Assembly (NCBI GenBank): GCA_947464885.1
Contig: CANHYZ010000015.1
Coordinates: forward strand, 1-14,264
From: Flavobacteriales bacterium
GTDB taxonomy: Bacteria > Bacteroidota > Bacteroidia > Flavobacteriales_D > Sanyastnellaceae
Direction of reading: 5' to 3'
DNA length: 14,264 nucleotides
Shown: in pieces, positions 1 to 8,028 of the stretch
How positions within the stretch are numbered: position 1 is the first letter of the stretch
How the letters are laid out: each line of letters begins with the position of its first letter
Position numbers and translations under genes: made by a program
Notes under the pieces: generated by a model
Told to the model about the DNA's origin: nothing
Seen by the model: only the letters and a program-made list of their open reading frames with translations
Database searches by the model: none

Positions 1-992
1 AAATATCCGTTATACCAGCCATAAGGACCGGCGTTATTAATCATGTTTGCTGTGTAGCATACACCCGGCTGAAGACAAAGTGATGCATAAACGATAGCGC
101 CATTGTTCAACCCGTTGGCGTAGTATACTTCATTGCCACTGTCGTCTACGATTTGAAGTTCCACCTGGTTGCCGTTTGAGAAGGTGCAGATATAAAGGCT
201 GGCTAATGCACTGCCATTACCGTTGCAGTATTCACAGGTTCCATTGTCAACCGTTGCGCTCCAATCGTAGTTGATAGCTGTTTGATCAGTACAACCTTCA
301 ATTACACATGTGCCGTCATCGGAGTTCGCTACTGGATTGTAATTCGCTGCTGAAGGATTGGTGCAACCAAAGACATAATAGAAGCAAGAACCGTCATCGA
401 TTGTTGCGTATGGATTGTAATTGGCAGCGGTGCTGTCCATGCAACCGTAATAAACGCATGAGCCGTCATCGGTAACTGCCGCAGGGTCGTAATTAGTGGC
501 ATAATAATCCGTGCAACCGGCTTCACCATCACCGCAAGTGACATACAATGTGAATGCTCCTGAGGCTGAGCCAAAACCGCCCACTCGAATGAGGTAGGTT
601 TCACCTGCAACAACGGGGAATGAAACTTGACTTTGCATTGCGCAATAATCATCGTTTTGTACTAAGCAGTATAAATTCCCTTGTCCACAAGAACCGCCAT
701 AGACATGGATTTTGGTATCCATATTACTGCCGCAAGTGGAAAGCGTGATGGTCACATTTTCATATGCAGTGTAAGAATACCACAACTGACCTGCTGTTCC
801 AACTCCGGAGCATGCTGTGGCACCTGACGTCTCGGAATCGTTTAGTATCCCTACCGTGTTGCCATCTTGGCTATCAATACACATTTCCAACTGTATGGCC
901 GTATCGCAGGTAGAACCCGGAAAAATCTGAGCGAAAATATTCGTTGAGAACATCATCACTCCGGCAATAAGACACGCGTAGATAAATTTCAT
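1..992 (-). CDS. Secreted repeat protein with PPC-like domain and four GC..DDGSC repeats (C-terminus off left edge)
   Basis: The frame is open from an ATG at 992 to the left edge: 330 codons, no stop. Residues 1-22 are a signal peptide (MKFIYAC...NIFAQ, cleavage near A21/Q22). Residues about 24-153 resemble the bacterial pre-peptidase C-terminal (PPC) beta-sandwich, with LWYSY at 70-74, TLSTCGS then DTKIHVY, and AGETYLIRVGG at 129-139. Four 21-residue repeats follow at 159-179, 183-203, 209-229 and 233-253, each starting GC and ending DDGSC or a variant. Residues 254-330 begin another small Cys-containing beta domain (VELQIVDDSGNEV, then CLQPGVCYT) of a kind common in Bacteroidota exoproteins. 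The missing C-terminus would be expected to hold a T9SS sorting domain; that is inference. No enzyme active site is visible. It is the only surface-type gene here on the minus strand, and its own promoter candidate lies just upstream. Confidence 0.88.
   Translation of the reverse strand, partial: MKFIYACLIAGVMMFSTNIFAQIFPGSTCDTAIQLEMCIDSQDGNTVGILNDSETSGATACSGVGTAGQLWYSYTAYENVTITLSTCGSNMDTKIHVYGGSCGQGNLYCLVQNDDYCAMQSQVSFPVVAGETYLIRVGGFGSASGAFTLYVTCGDGEAGCTDYYATNYDPAAVTDDGSCVYYGCMDSTAANYNPYATIDDGSCFYYVFGCTNPSAANYNPVANSDDGTCVIEGCTDQTAINYDWSATVDNGTCEYCNGNGSALASLYICTFSNGNQVELQIVDDSGNEVYYANGLNNGAIVYASLCLQPGVCYTANMINNAGPYGWYNGY
234..518 (-). repeat. Four tandem 63-nt coding repeats (GC..NY.P.A..DDGSC units)
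   Basis: The units lie at 456-518, 384-446, 306-368 and 234-296 when read on the minus strand, with starts spaced 72, 78 and 72 nt apart. Each encodes 21 residues with Cys at positions 2 and 21, a central NY(D/N)P or NYDW, and an acidic end DDGSC, DDGTC or DNGTC. The linkers are 3 to 5 residues. The acidic Asp/Asn-Gly pattern recalls calcium-binding thrombospondin type 3-like repeats, and the two Cys could form a disulfide within or between units. Calcium binding is inferred, not shown. Similar units are common in marine Bacteroidota exoproteins. Confidence 0.85.
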
Positions 993-1043
993 TGTTGATT
1001 TGATTTTGTTATGTAATGCATTTGGCTTTGAAACGATTCAATA

Positions 1044-1074
1044 CAAGGATACAGTAATTATCCCCTACTCAAAA
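1044..1074 (-). promoter_or_regulatory. Candidate Bacteroidota promoter for the left secreted-protein gene
   Basis: On the minus strand TTTTG (1070-1074) is followed after 18 nt by TATCCTTG (1044-1051). This fits the Bacteroidota -33 TTTG/TTG and -7 TAnnTTTG pattern with one mismatch in the -7 box. The start codon at 992 lies about 51 nt downstream, giving a leader of roughly 45 nt. It is the only site in this window with both boxes at reasonable spacing. It is a motif match only. Confidence 0.35.
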
Positions 1075-1080
1075 CAACCA

Positions 1081-1112
1081 ATTAATGGGAAAGGTTGCAT
1101 TCCCAAATTAAT
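1081..1112 (-). terminator. Possible weak terminator hairpin after mnmA
   Basis: Arms TGGGAA (1086-1091) and TTCCCA (1100-1105) pair perfectly around an 8-nt loop. ATTAA (1081-1085) and TTAAT (1108-1112) can extend the stem across a 2-nt bulge. The structure begins 12 nt beyond the mnmA stop codon. The sequence after it on the minus strand is T-rich (TTGTTTTG) but has no clean T run, so this may be a weak or Rho-assisted terminator. It also lies just upstream of the promoter candidate for the next minus-strand gene, which is where a terminator would be useful. Confidence 0.35.
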
Positions 1113-1124
1113 TAGCCCAATTTA

Positions 1125-2303
1125 TCAGGCAATCACACCACTGCCTATCAGCTCATCATCGGTATACCAAGCCACGAACTGCCCGGAGGCAATGCCCCGT
1201 TGGGGTTCTTCGAAGAGAACGTGCAGCGCATCGGTACGACGTATCAGTTTGCATTCAGATAACTCCTGACGATAGCGAATGCGGGCCGTGTAGAGTCGCT
1301 CTTCGCCAATGCTCATGACCAAATCCTCTCTCAGCCAATGTATATCTGCCATCATTACACGAAGGCCTTTGCGCAATAGCCCGGGATGATCTTCGCCTTG
1401 TCCCACGTAAATCGTATTCGTTGCCGCGTCGGTAGCTAAAATGAATAAGGGCAGCGCCTTCCCCCCTATTCCCAATCCCTTTCGCTGGCCCACGGTGTAG
1501 TAATGAGCTCCCTGGTGTGTCCCAATAACCTTTCCCATAGAAGGCGTGAACGTATAGCTTCGCGTTTGTTCAGCCGTTTCGTCCATTGCTTCGGTCACTT
1601 CAAACAACTTGGGATCATGGGGAACCTCGATAATCGGGCCCGATTTCGGCTGCAATTGTTGCTGAAGAAAGACCGGCAGCTTGACCTTTCCAATAAAGCA
1701 TAACCCTTGCGAATCCTTCTTATCTGCATTTCCAAGGCCGGCTTCGCGAGCGATTTGCCTCACCTCGGATTTTTGCAAATGCCCGATGGGGAATAGTGCT
1801 TTCGACAATTGATATTGGTTGAGCTGACAGAGAAAATAGCTCTGATCTTTGTTTTGATCGACTCCTGCCAAAAGCCTGTAGACTTCGCTACCCGATGCAT
1901 CATGCGTCACTTCCCTTCTGCAATAGTGGCCCGTAGCGACAAAATCCGCCTTCAGTGATAATGCCGCTTTGAGAAAAAGATCAAATTTCACCTCGCGATT
2001 GCAGAGTACATCAGGGTTAGGCGTTCGTCCCGCCTCATACTCGCGGAACATATAATCGACTATACGCTCCTTATATTCTTTGCTCATGTCGAGCACGTGG
2101 AACGGAATTCCAAGCGTCTCGGCAGCCAACATGGCATCGTTGCTATCGTCGATCCAGGGGCACTCGTTATTGATGATGACCGACTCGTCATGCCAGTTGC
2201 GCATGAAAATGCCGACCACCTCATAGCCTTGTTCAAGCAAAAGATGCGCGGCAACGCTGGAATCAACGCCTCCTGACAAACCAACGACCACACGAACTGC
2301 CAT
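1125..2303 (-). CDS. mnmA: tRNA-specific 2-thiouridylase MnmA
   Basis: This cytoplasmic enzyme makes the 2-thio group of the wobble uridine (s2U34) in tRNA for Lys, Glu and Gln, using ATP to adenylate U34 and a persulfide sulfur passed along by a cysteine-desulfurase relay. The 392-residue protein has the PP-loop SGGVDSS at 10-16, the two catalytic cysteines at C101 (NPDVLCNRE) and C202 (SQGLCFIG), TGHYCRR at 124-130, GQRKGLGIGG at 272-281, RIRYRQ at 341-345 and EEPQRGIASGQFVAWY near the C-terminus. Compared with E. coli MnmA there are about 25-30 extra residues between roughly 228 and 256, as in other Bacteroidota MnmA proteins. The start MAVRVVVGLSGG is where the family normally begins. It is transcribed divergently from the sigma-factor gene across a 136-nt gap, and there is no functional link to the neighbouring surface genes. 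Family assignment is secure. Confidence 0.98.
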   Translation of the reverse strand: MAVRVVVGLSGGVDSSVAAHLLLEQGYEVVGIFMRNWHDESVIINNECPWIDDSNDAMLAAETLGIPFHVLDMSKEYKERIVDYMFREYEAGRTPNPDVLCNREVKFDLFLKAALSLKADFVATGHYCRREVTHDASGSEVYRLLAGVDQNKDQSYFLCQLNQYQLSKALFPIGHLQKSEVRQIAREAGLGNADKKDSQGLCFIGKVKLPVFLQQQLQPKSGPIIEVPHDPKLFEVTEAMDETAEQTRSYTFTPSMGKVIGTHQGAHYYTVGQRKGLGIGGKALPLFILATDAATNTIYVGQGEDHPGLLRKGLRVMMADIHWLREDLVMSIGEERLYTARIRYRQELSECKLIRRTDALHVLFEEPQRGIASGQFVAWYTDDELIGSGVIA

Positions 2304-2439
2304 GGCCCAAAAATAAGCCTGCAGTGCGTGGAAGTAAAAAAATCCCTATATTTATCATGCCTTAGGAATTGAACATGAGTATAATTATGTTCCGTCGGGG
2401 CAACCCTTTTCATTACCTATCGTCTAACCCGTAACCCTT

Positions 2440-3021
2440 GTGGCTGAAACCAAGCAATTGCAAGCATTGATCGATGGCTGTCTCAAAGGAGACAGACGAT
2501 CGCAGCAAGCGGTCCATAAGCTGTATTATGGAAAGATGAAGGCCGTTTGCATGCGATACACAAGGGACTATGATCAGGCCAATGATGTGCTTCAAGAAGG
2601 ATTCCTCAAGGTTTTCAATAATCTCGAAAAATTCACCGGAGTAGGCACTTTTGAAGGTTGGATGAGACGAATTATGGTGAATTTATCCATTGACCGCTTT
2701 CGTAAGCTCAAACATGACTTCGTATTGCTCGGTGAGCCCGACGATATTGAACGTTATGGTGACGACACGGAAGAGGTACTGGATGAAATTGACGAGTTAG
2801 AGGAAATCTATTCGATTACTCCCGAGCAGATAATTGATGCCATGCAGCAATTAACACCGGCTTATCGAACAGTTTTCAATCTCTATGTTTATGAAGACTA
2901 TACGCATCAGGATATTGCTGAGGCATTAGGTATTAGTGTAGGGACTTCCAAAAGCAACTACGCCAAAGCCAAAAAGAATATGAAGAAGTTGCTACTTAAG
3001 AATATGCATCACGTTAAATGA
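2440..3021 (+). CDS. ECF-type sigma-70 family RNA polymerase sigma factor
   Basis: The 193-residue protein has only sigma regions 2 and 4, the layout of group 4 (ECF) sigma factors. Region 2 spans about 24-90, with YDQANDVLQEGFLKVF at 44-59 and the region 2.4-like segment GTFEGWMRRIMVNLSIDRFRK at 69-89. An acidic linker (about 98-125) follows. Region 4 spans about 130-186 with its helix-turn-helix near 154-181 (HQDIAEALGISVGTSKS). The start is a GTG; an in-frame TAA at 2425-2427 rules out anything much further upstream and no ATG lies nearby. The 3' end overlaps the next gene by 4 nt (ATGA), so the two are probably translationally coupled, the usual arrangement for an ECF sigma and its membrane partner. 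Target promoters cannot be read from the sequence; the adhesin-like genes downstream are obvious candidates. The 136-nt gap from mnmA holds no convincing promoter. Confidence 0.93.
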   Translation: MAETKQLQALIDGCLKGDRRSQQAVHKLYYGKMKAVCMRYTRDYDQANDVLQEGFLKVFNNLEKFTGVGTFEGWMRRIMVNLSIDRFRKLKHDFVLLGEPDDIERYGDDTEEVLDEIDELEEIYSITPEQIIDAMQQLTPAYRTVFNLYVYEDYTHQDIAEALGISVGTSKSNYAKAKKNMKKLLLKNMHHVK

Positions 3022-4280
3022 AAAAGAATTTTACGCCGTTTGAGCGAAGTTTAAAGGACAAGATGGAGCAGTTTGAGTTCCCTTATGAGCAGGGGGCTTG
3101 GGCGGGTTTGCAACATCGTATGGGAATGGCCAAGTCGGGAGGTTCGGTTTGGATTGTCTCACTCATTTCCACCGTTATTGTACTTTCCGGTGGCGCTATT
3201 GCGCTTTACCGCCAACAGCATATGCCAACCTCAGCCAAGCGAGCTGAAGTTTCTGAACGCTATGCCATGCCAATCTCATCGATTACAAAAGGAATCTCCC
3301 ACGGGGGTTCATCGAATGCATTAGGCCTCCTCACTCCTTCTGTTCAGACGACAGCCACCCTTAACACTGCAAATGCCATTTCGGTTGATGCTAGCTTATT
3401 GTATGTAACTTCAACACCGATCAGCGAGACCGCTGTTACGACGGATTTGTCTTCGGATAATGCCTCCACTAACAGTGTTGCTCCAACGAAAGATCTGGCT
3501 AAGAAAGCAGACAATGTAATCGCCTTCAATTGTGATGTTCGTCGCGCTTGTCAGGGTGAAGAAGTTGAATTCCAGACCACCAGCGGCCCTCAAAACGGCA
3601 GCTACCTCTGGAATTTCGGGGATGGACACTTCAGTGATGATATCAACCCGAAGCACAAATTTGCCAAAGCCGGTCATTATGATGTATCCTTATCCATCAC
3701 CAGCGACAATGGACAAATCAATACGACGGTGGTTAATGACATGATTACCATTGAAGCGGCTCCCGATGCTGACTTCGCCTGGGAATTCGTTAACACCAAC
3801 CCGGCAGCACCCGAGGTGCGCATCATCAACCTTACCGATGGCGGTAGCAGTTATGAATGGAGTAATGGCAATCAATCGCTTGAACAAGCTGATGGTGCCA
3901 CATTCAAACTCAACCCCGGTGGTCGTCAGATGATTGCGCTCAACGCTAAAAACGATGCTGGTTGCACGGATGGCGCAGTCAAGCACATCTCGGTCAATGC
4001 TGACTTCGCCCTGGAAGCTCCTCAATCTTGGTCCTTTGCGAAAGGCACGTATTTGCCGGCAGGGTTGAAGAAAAACAAGGTTGATTTCACCATGGCCATC
4101 CTTGACAGCAACGGAAATAAGGTATACCAAACCAATTCACGCCTGAAGGGCTGGGATGGTAAGCTCCCGAGTGGTCGCATGGCCCAGGCCGGTGAGCAGT
4201 TCAACTACATGATTATCATTACCAATGACCTCACGCAAGAGCAGAAATATTTCAACGGACATTTAACAGTTTCTCCTTAA
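3018..4280 (+). CDS. Single-pass membrane protein with PKD and CTD-like domains, putative anti-sigma/sensor partner
   Basis: Of 420 residues, about 1-42 are cytoplasmic and 43-64 form one transmembrane helix (SVWIVSLISTVIVLSGGAIALY). The N-terminus (FERSLKDKMEQFEFPYEQGAW, 8-28) resembles the short motif found in many Bacteroidota membrane proteins encoded next to ECF sigma factors. A Ser/Thr/Ala-rich linker (about 65-168) leads to a PKD domain at 171-246 (YLWNFGDG at 196-203, then HYDVSLSITSDNG). A second Ig/PKD-like module covers about 250-327. Residues 333-420 look like a degenerate T9SS type-B domain: DFTMAILDSNGNKVYQ matches the usual NRWG-type strand, then GWDGKLPSG and YFNGHLTVSP. It lacks the DGDGxND loop and the usual terminal I-x-M/L-R. 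A role as anti-sigma factor or surface sensor is inferred from coupling and topology; no zinc-binding anti-sigma motif is visible. A terminator follows, so the pair forms its own transcription unit. Confidence 0.8.
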   Translation: MKKNFTPFERSLKDKMEQFEFPYEQGAWAGLQHRMGMAKSGGSVWIVSLISTVIVLSGGAIALYRQQHMPTSAKRAEVSERYAMPISSITKGISHGGSSNALGLLTPSVQTTATLNTANAISVDASLLYVTSTPISETAVTTDLSSDNASTNSVAPTKDLAKKADNVIAFNCDVRRACQGEEVEFQTTSGPQNGSYLWNFGDGHFSDDINPKHKFAKAGHYDVSLSITSDNGQINTTVVNDMITIEAAPDADFAWEFVNTNPAAPEVRIINLTDGGSSYEWSNGNQSLEQADGATFKLNPGGRQMIALNAKNDAGCTDGAVKHISVNADFALEAPQSWSFAKGTYLPAGLKKNKVDFTMAILDSNGNKVYQTNSRLKGWDGKLPSGRMAQAGEQFNYMIIITNDLTQEQKYFNGHLTVSP

Positions 4281-4310
4281 CCAAAACTAAACTGCAACCT
4301 AGTGTTCAGA

Positions 4311-4341
4311 AAAACCGTAACGTATGTTGCGGTTTTTTTTT
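4311..4341 (+). terminator. Strong Rho-independent terminator after the sigma/membrane-protein pair
   Basis: Arms AAAACCGTAAC (4311-4321) and GTTGCGGTTTT (4326-4336) form an 11-bp stem with one U-G wobble and a GTAT loop. They are followed by a T run that ends at 4341, with nine T in total from 4333. It lies 30 nt after the stop of the membrane-protein gene and separates it from the adhesin-like genes. Confidence 0.9.
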
Positions 4342-4417
4342 GCATTTTCGGTTGAAAGCATGTGAACAATTTTTGATTTTGGTCGTACAAACCCGTATGT
4401 TTATCTATAAATATGGC

Positions 4418-4425
4418 TATTTTTG
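4418..4425 (+). promoter_or_regulatory. Candidate -7 element TATTTTTG for the 1183-residue gene
   Basis: TATTTTTG is a perfect match to the Bacteroidota -7 consensus TAnnTTTG, and its last base lies 34 nt before the GTG start. No clear TTTG lies at the expected -33 position. A weaker alternative exists upstream: TTTG at 4372-4375, 20 nt, then TATGTTTA at 4396-4403. GGAGCAGG at 4441-4448 is a possible but distant ribosome binding site. Confidence 0.45.
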
Positions 4426-4458
4426 TCGGCGATTTGAACTGGAGCAGGTAGAACTTTC

Positions 4459-7400
4459 GTGAAATTCCTAAACATCCTCATATTCCTCATCGGTATTGGT
4501 CTGGCAACGGGCTCAAACGCACAGTTTGTTGTATCGCCCTCCGATGCCGACGCCTGTCAATGCACGGGAAGTGTGACCTTTACACCACCGGCCGGTGCTT
4601 CGGGCTACAGTATCCAATTGTTCGATCAGCATGATGAACTTGTGCAAGAAGCCAGCGGCGTTAACGGAGCCTACTCCTTCAACAATTTATGCCCAACGGT
4701 ATTTCACGTCGTCGCGACGCTAGCTAACGGAACGGTGCAGGATGAATACTTCAATGTACCGGCGGGAGCCTTTGATCCTGGGAGTGCGAGGAAGGTGTTT
4801 TTATGTCAAGGAGACTATGCAGGAACAATGGGAAATCCGGCAATTCCTTACGACTTCTCAATCGAGACCGCACCATTTGATCTTACCGGCGCGTGGTATA
4901 GCCCAAACGACCTTATGCTTCCATTAGCCACGCAAGGCTCTCTAAACGCATCAACGATGTCTTCAGGATGGTACACATGCGAAGTTTCTTCCGGTGCTTG
5001 TGAAGTAACCTCAGGAGTCTACTTACAGACAAACATCATGGGATTATCAACGACCTATTTAATCTGTGAGACTTACGAGCCTTTTCAACTGATTGATTTT
5101 CTAGAAGGATCTCCAGATACAATCGGACAATGGTATCTTGACTCCTATTCACCCGCAACTATAGTTGCAAATGGCATGTATTATCCGGAATCTATGTCCA
5201 GCGCCAATTTCGTTTATGTCATTGATAATGTACCTGGTTGTACTCCCTCAATTTCAGGATTGTATGTAGATGAAAAAGTCCAAAGGTCAGCGGGTGCTGA
5301 CTCGACCATTTTGGTTTGTGTCGGAAGTGCTCCCTTCAGCATGCTAAATTATCTGCAGGGTAATCCGGATGATGATAACCCCTCCATCAATAATGACGGA
5401 TACTGGACTCTTCCGGGCGGCGGTGATCTACTACCTCGGGGTAATGATATTTTCAATCCTTCGACCATGCCTGCCGGTATCTACGACTACATAACAAACT
5501 CGATCGCTCCTTGTGTTACTCAATCCGCAGAATTAACCATCTCCTTCACCAACGACAACCCTTCCGGTTTGAGCGATAATATTCTCATGTGCTCCATCGA
5601 CGGGCCCATTGACATGATGGACTCTCTGGGAGGAAATCCATTGCCGGGAGGTACATGGACGAACGCTGCGGGGGTTGAAGTGGATGGTGCGTTCAATCCA
5701 CAGCTGGAGCCTGCAGGTAATTATGAATATTATTATCCCAATGTGGGGTGTACGCCGGGGAGTTCGACACTTACCATAAGCGTCGAGGCGCCGAAAAATG
5801 CAGGTTCGAATGGTAATGAAACCATGTGTGAGAGTGGACCATCACTTAACCTCAACAGCATGCTGAGCCCCAATGCTACGCTTGGTGGGACTTGGGAAAC
5901 CGGGAATGCTGTAGTTGGGAATATGTTTATGCCGTCAGCAGCCGTAAATACCGCGTTTACGTATGAAGTCCTGGGCATCGCTTGTCCGGATGACGTTGCT
6001 TCCTTCATTGTGTATGTGCAACCCGCAGTGAATGCGCTCAACGACACCACGATTTATTTATGCAGTCTGCAAGACCCCATAAACCTGGATGACTTCTACA
6101 TCAATCTATCCAACGTATCCTTTCAAGACCCTGCAGGTGCAGGGATTGCGCCCGTGTTTGACCCCGAGTTACAGGCCACGCAAGACATCACGGTCGTCAA
6201 CATTAGCGGCAATAGCTGTCCGAATCAAAGTTGCACGATGAGTGTCACGGTAGTAGATCCGGTCATTGAAAATGGAACAAGCGACATTGATGTTTGCCGA
6301 AGCACTTCCTTATTTGATCTCAACACCACGATACCGGCAGTGGCCGTGGGCATGGGTACGTGGGAAGATATTTCCGGCAACCCTGCCAATAATCATGTCG
6401 CCATTGATTTCGTTGGTAGCGAATCGTATGTCTACACCGTCGTTCTTCCCATCACTTGTGGTGGCGAGCAGAGAACTGTTGTGCTCGAGACTTTCACGCC
6501 GAACGATGCAGGCCCGGATGACTCTGAGGTGTTCTGCTACACAGACGGAACAGTAGGCTTGGGTGCATTACTTCCTGCCTCCAACCAGCCCGGCGGGCAA
6601 TGGTATTTCAACGGCTCTGCTTATTCGTCGAACAACTTTGACCCCGGAAATAACAGTCCAGGCAATTACATCTATCGCCTTCCGGCTAATGGACCATGTC
6701 CGGCGGATGAAGCTGTGCTTTCCATTGAAGTTCAGCAAGGAATCAACTATACAGCGGGAGCAGATGTGCATGTTTGTGCCGGAAGCACAGCGCAACCACT
6801 CGGCGCGCCTGCCAGTCCGGGAACCACCTACACGTGGTCTCCAATATCAGGACTCAGTAATCCGTCGTCGGCACAGCCTGTTGTTGAGTTACCCTCGTCG
6901 GTCAACCAAAGCAGCACCGTCACTTACTCCGTATTTGCTGATGATGGCGTATGCACCTTCACGGACTACGTGAATGTAATCACCGAGCCTAATCCTGTTC
7001 TGGATATTCAGGATGCGTATGACATCTGCTATGGTGACTACCTCAATTTGACTACACCAGGTGATGCCGAATATCAGTGGACTCCGGTCAATATCTTCGA
7101 TGACGCCAACAGTGCTTCACCAACGCTTCAGCCTGCGGCTGATGTCTATATTGCCGTAGAGGCAGAAAGTGCTTTCGGTTGCACCAGCTCGGCCACCGCA
7201 CAAATCATCGTTCACTCATTACCGGTGCTCATTGTCAATCCTGAGCCCATAAATGGTTGTCCTCCGGTATTGCTTTCAATGACGCCTGAAATCGAAAGCA
7301 CGGAGGTTGAAGAGGTCGTTTGGTCAGTTCCCGGACTTGGGGTTTTCGTAGGTGATTCACTGGATATCGCCTTGCAGGCCGGCGGTGTATATGACATTCA

Positions 7401-8010
7401 TGCAACAGCCATTTCCCCATACAACTGCACCCGTGATTACCACTACGAGGAAGTCGCTGAGGTTTATCCGAAGCCCGCTGCCGCTTTCACCGTGTCGCCG
7501 GTTGAGTTGACGACGCTTGAGCCACTGGCGACTTTCAATAACCAAACAATTGGTGCCGTGCATTACAATTGGACGTTTGACGTGTATGGCAACAGTGAGA
7601 TGGCTACTCCTGAGTTTGAATTCCCCAATGAGCGTAGCGACAACTTTTTGGTTTGTCTGGAAGCGCTTAATCTTTTCGGTTGTTACGATACCACTTGCCG
7701 CAACGTTTATATGGATGCGCAATATGCGGTATTCGCTCCCAATGCCTTTTCACCCGATGGCGATGGTGATAATGATGTTTGGGTTCCGGTCATCCGTGGA
7801 TTCACGAATAATGTTTACGAGCTCCTTGTTTTCAATCGATGGGGTGATGTAGTATTCAGAACGCAGGACCCGCGTGAAGCGTGGACAGGCGAGCACCGCG
7901 ACGGCGCTTATTTCGGCCAGAATGAGGTCTACAACTGGCGCCTAAAACTTCGTAAGGAATTCTCAGCAGAGGACATCATCTTCCAAGGTAGCATTATTCT
8001 AATGCGCTAG
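4459..8010 (+). CDS. Large T9SS type-B secreted adhesin-like protein with tandem Ig-like modules
   Basis: 1183 residues, GTG start. Signal peptide 1-21 (MKFLNILIFL...GSNA, cleaved before Q22). After an N-terminal domain (about 23-108) come at least eight related modules of 70-85 residues, at roughly 112-190, 199-272, 283-364, 374-443, 453-520, 530-599, 608-678 and 688-760. Each opens with a strand carrying Cys (VFLCQG, LICETY, LVCVGS, ILMCSI, ETMCES, IYLCSL, DVCRST, VFCYTD) and many contain GG-x-W and a G-x-Y-x-Y strand before a second Cys. Three more Ig-like segments follow to about 1004, then a PKD-like domain (about 1005-1085, NWTF at 1037-1040). The C-terminus 1090-1183 is the gliding-motility/T9SS type-B domain: FAPNAFSPDGDGDNDVW, VFNRWGDVVF, final GSIILMR. 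No catalytic motif is visible. It probably acts outside the outer membrane in adhesion or gliding; binding target unknown. It is first in a two-gene operon. Confidence 0.92.
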   Translation: MKFLNILIFLIGIGLATGSNAQFVVSPSDADACQCTGSVTFTPPAGASGYSIQLFDQHDELVQEASGVNGAYSFNNLCPTVFHVVATLANGTVQDEYFNVPAGAFDPGSARKVFLCQGDYAGTMGNPAIPYDFSIETAPFDLTGAWYSPNDLMLPLATQGSLNASTMSSGWYTCEVSSGACEVTSGVYLQTNIMGLSTTYLICETYEPFQLIDFLEGSPDTIGQWYLDSYSPATIVANGMYYPESMSSANFVYVIDNVPGCTPSISGLYVDEKVQRSAGADSTILVCVGSAPFSMLNYLQGNPDDDNPSINNDGYWTLPGGGDLLPRGNDIFNPSTMPAGIYDYITNSIAPCVTQSAELTISFTNDNPSGLSDNILMCSIDGPIDMMDSLGGNPLPGGTWTNAAGVEVDGAFNPQLEPAGNYEYYYPNVGCTPGSSTLTISVEAPKNAGSNGNETMCESGPSLNLNSMLSPNATLGGTWETGNAVVGNMFMPSAAVNTAFTYEVLGIACPDDVASFIVYVQPAVNALNDTTIYLCSLQDPINLDDFYINLSNVSFQDPAGAGIAPVFDPELQATQDITVVNISGNSCPNQSCTMSVTVVDPVIENGTSDIDVCRSTSLFDLNTTIPAVAVGMGTWEDISGNPANNHVAIDFVGSESYVYTVVLPITCGGEQRTVVLETFTPNDAGPDDSEVFCYTDGTVGLGALLPASNQPGGQWYFNGSAYSSNNFDPGNNSPGNYIYRLPANGPCPADEAVLSIEVQQGINYTAGADVHVCAGSTAQPLGAPASPGTTYTWSPISGLSNPSSAQPVVELPSSVNQSSTVTYSVFADDGVCTFTDYVNVITEPNPVLDIQDAYDICYGDYLNLTTPGDAEYQWTPVNIFDDANSASPTLQPAADVYIAVEAESAFGCTSSATAQIIVHSLPVLIVNPEPINGCPPVLLSMTPEIESTEVEEVVWSVPGLGVFVGDSLDIALQAGGVYDIHATAISPYNCTRDYHYEEVAEVYPKPAAAFTVSPVELTTLEPLATFNNQTIGAVHYNWTFDVYGNSEMATPEFEFPNERSDNFLVCLEALNLFGCYDTTCRNVYMDAQYAVFAPNAFSPDGDGDNDVWVPVIRGFTNNVYELLVFNRWGDVVFRTQDPREAWTGEHRDGAYFGQNEVYNWRLKLRKEFSAEDIIFQGSIILMR

Positions 8011-8028
8011 TTTTTCATGTAACTTCAG

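Noticed and set aside
329..652. A 107-codon minus-strand open frame
   Set aside because: It lies out of frame inside the left secreted-protein gene, whose frame has a signal peptide, a PPC-like domain and regular repeats. The 107-codon product has none of these.
1000..1269. An 89-codon plus-strand open frame across the mnmA 3' end
   Set aside because: Most of it is antisense to conserved MnmA coding sequence and the product shows no recognisable features.
2308..2315. TATTTTTG on the minus strand as a -7 element for mnmA
   Set aside because: It ends only 4 nt before the ATG, so transcription would start inside the first codons, and there is no -33 box. A leaderless transcript is possible but unsupported.
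2347..2354. TATATTTA as a promoter for the sigma-factor gene
   Set aside because: It has one mismatch to TAnnTTTG, lies 86 nt before the GTG and has no clear -33 partner in this AT-rich stretch.
3690..4130. A 146-codon minus-strand open frame
   Set aside because: It is antisense to the PKD and CTD-like part of the membrane protein, and the product has no signal, domain or own start context.
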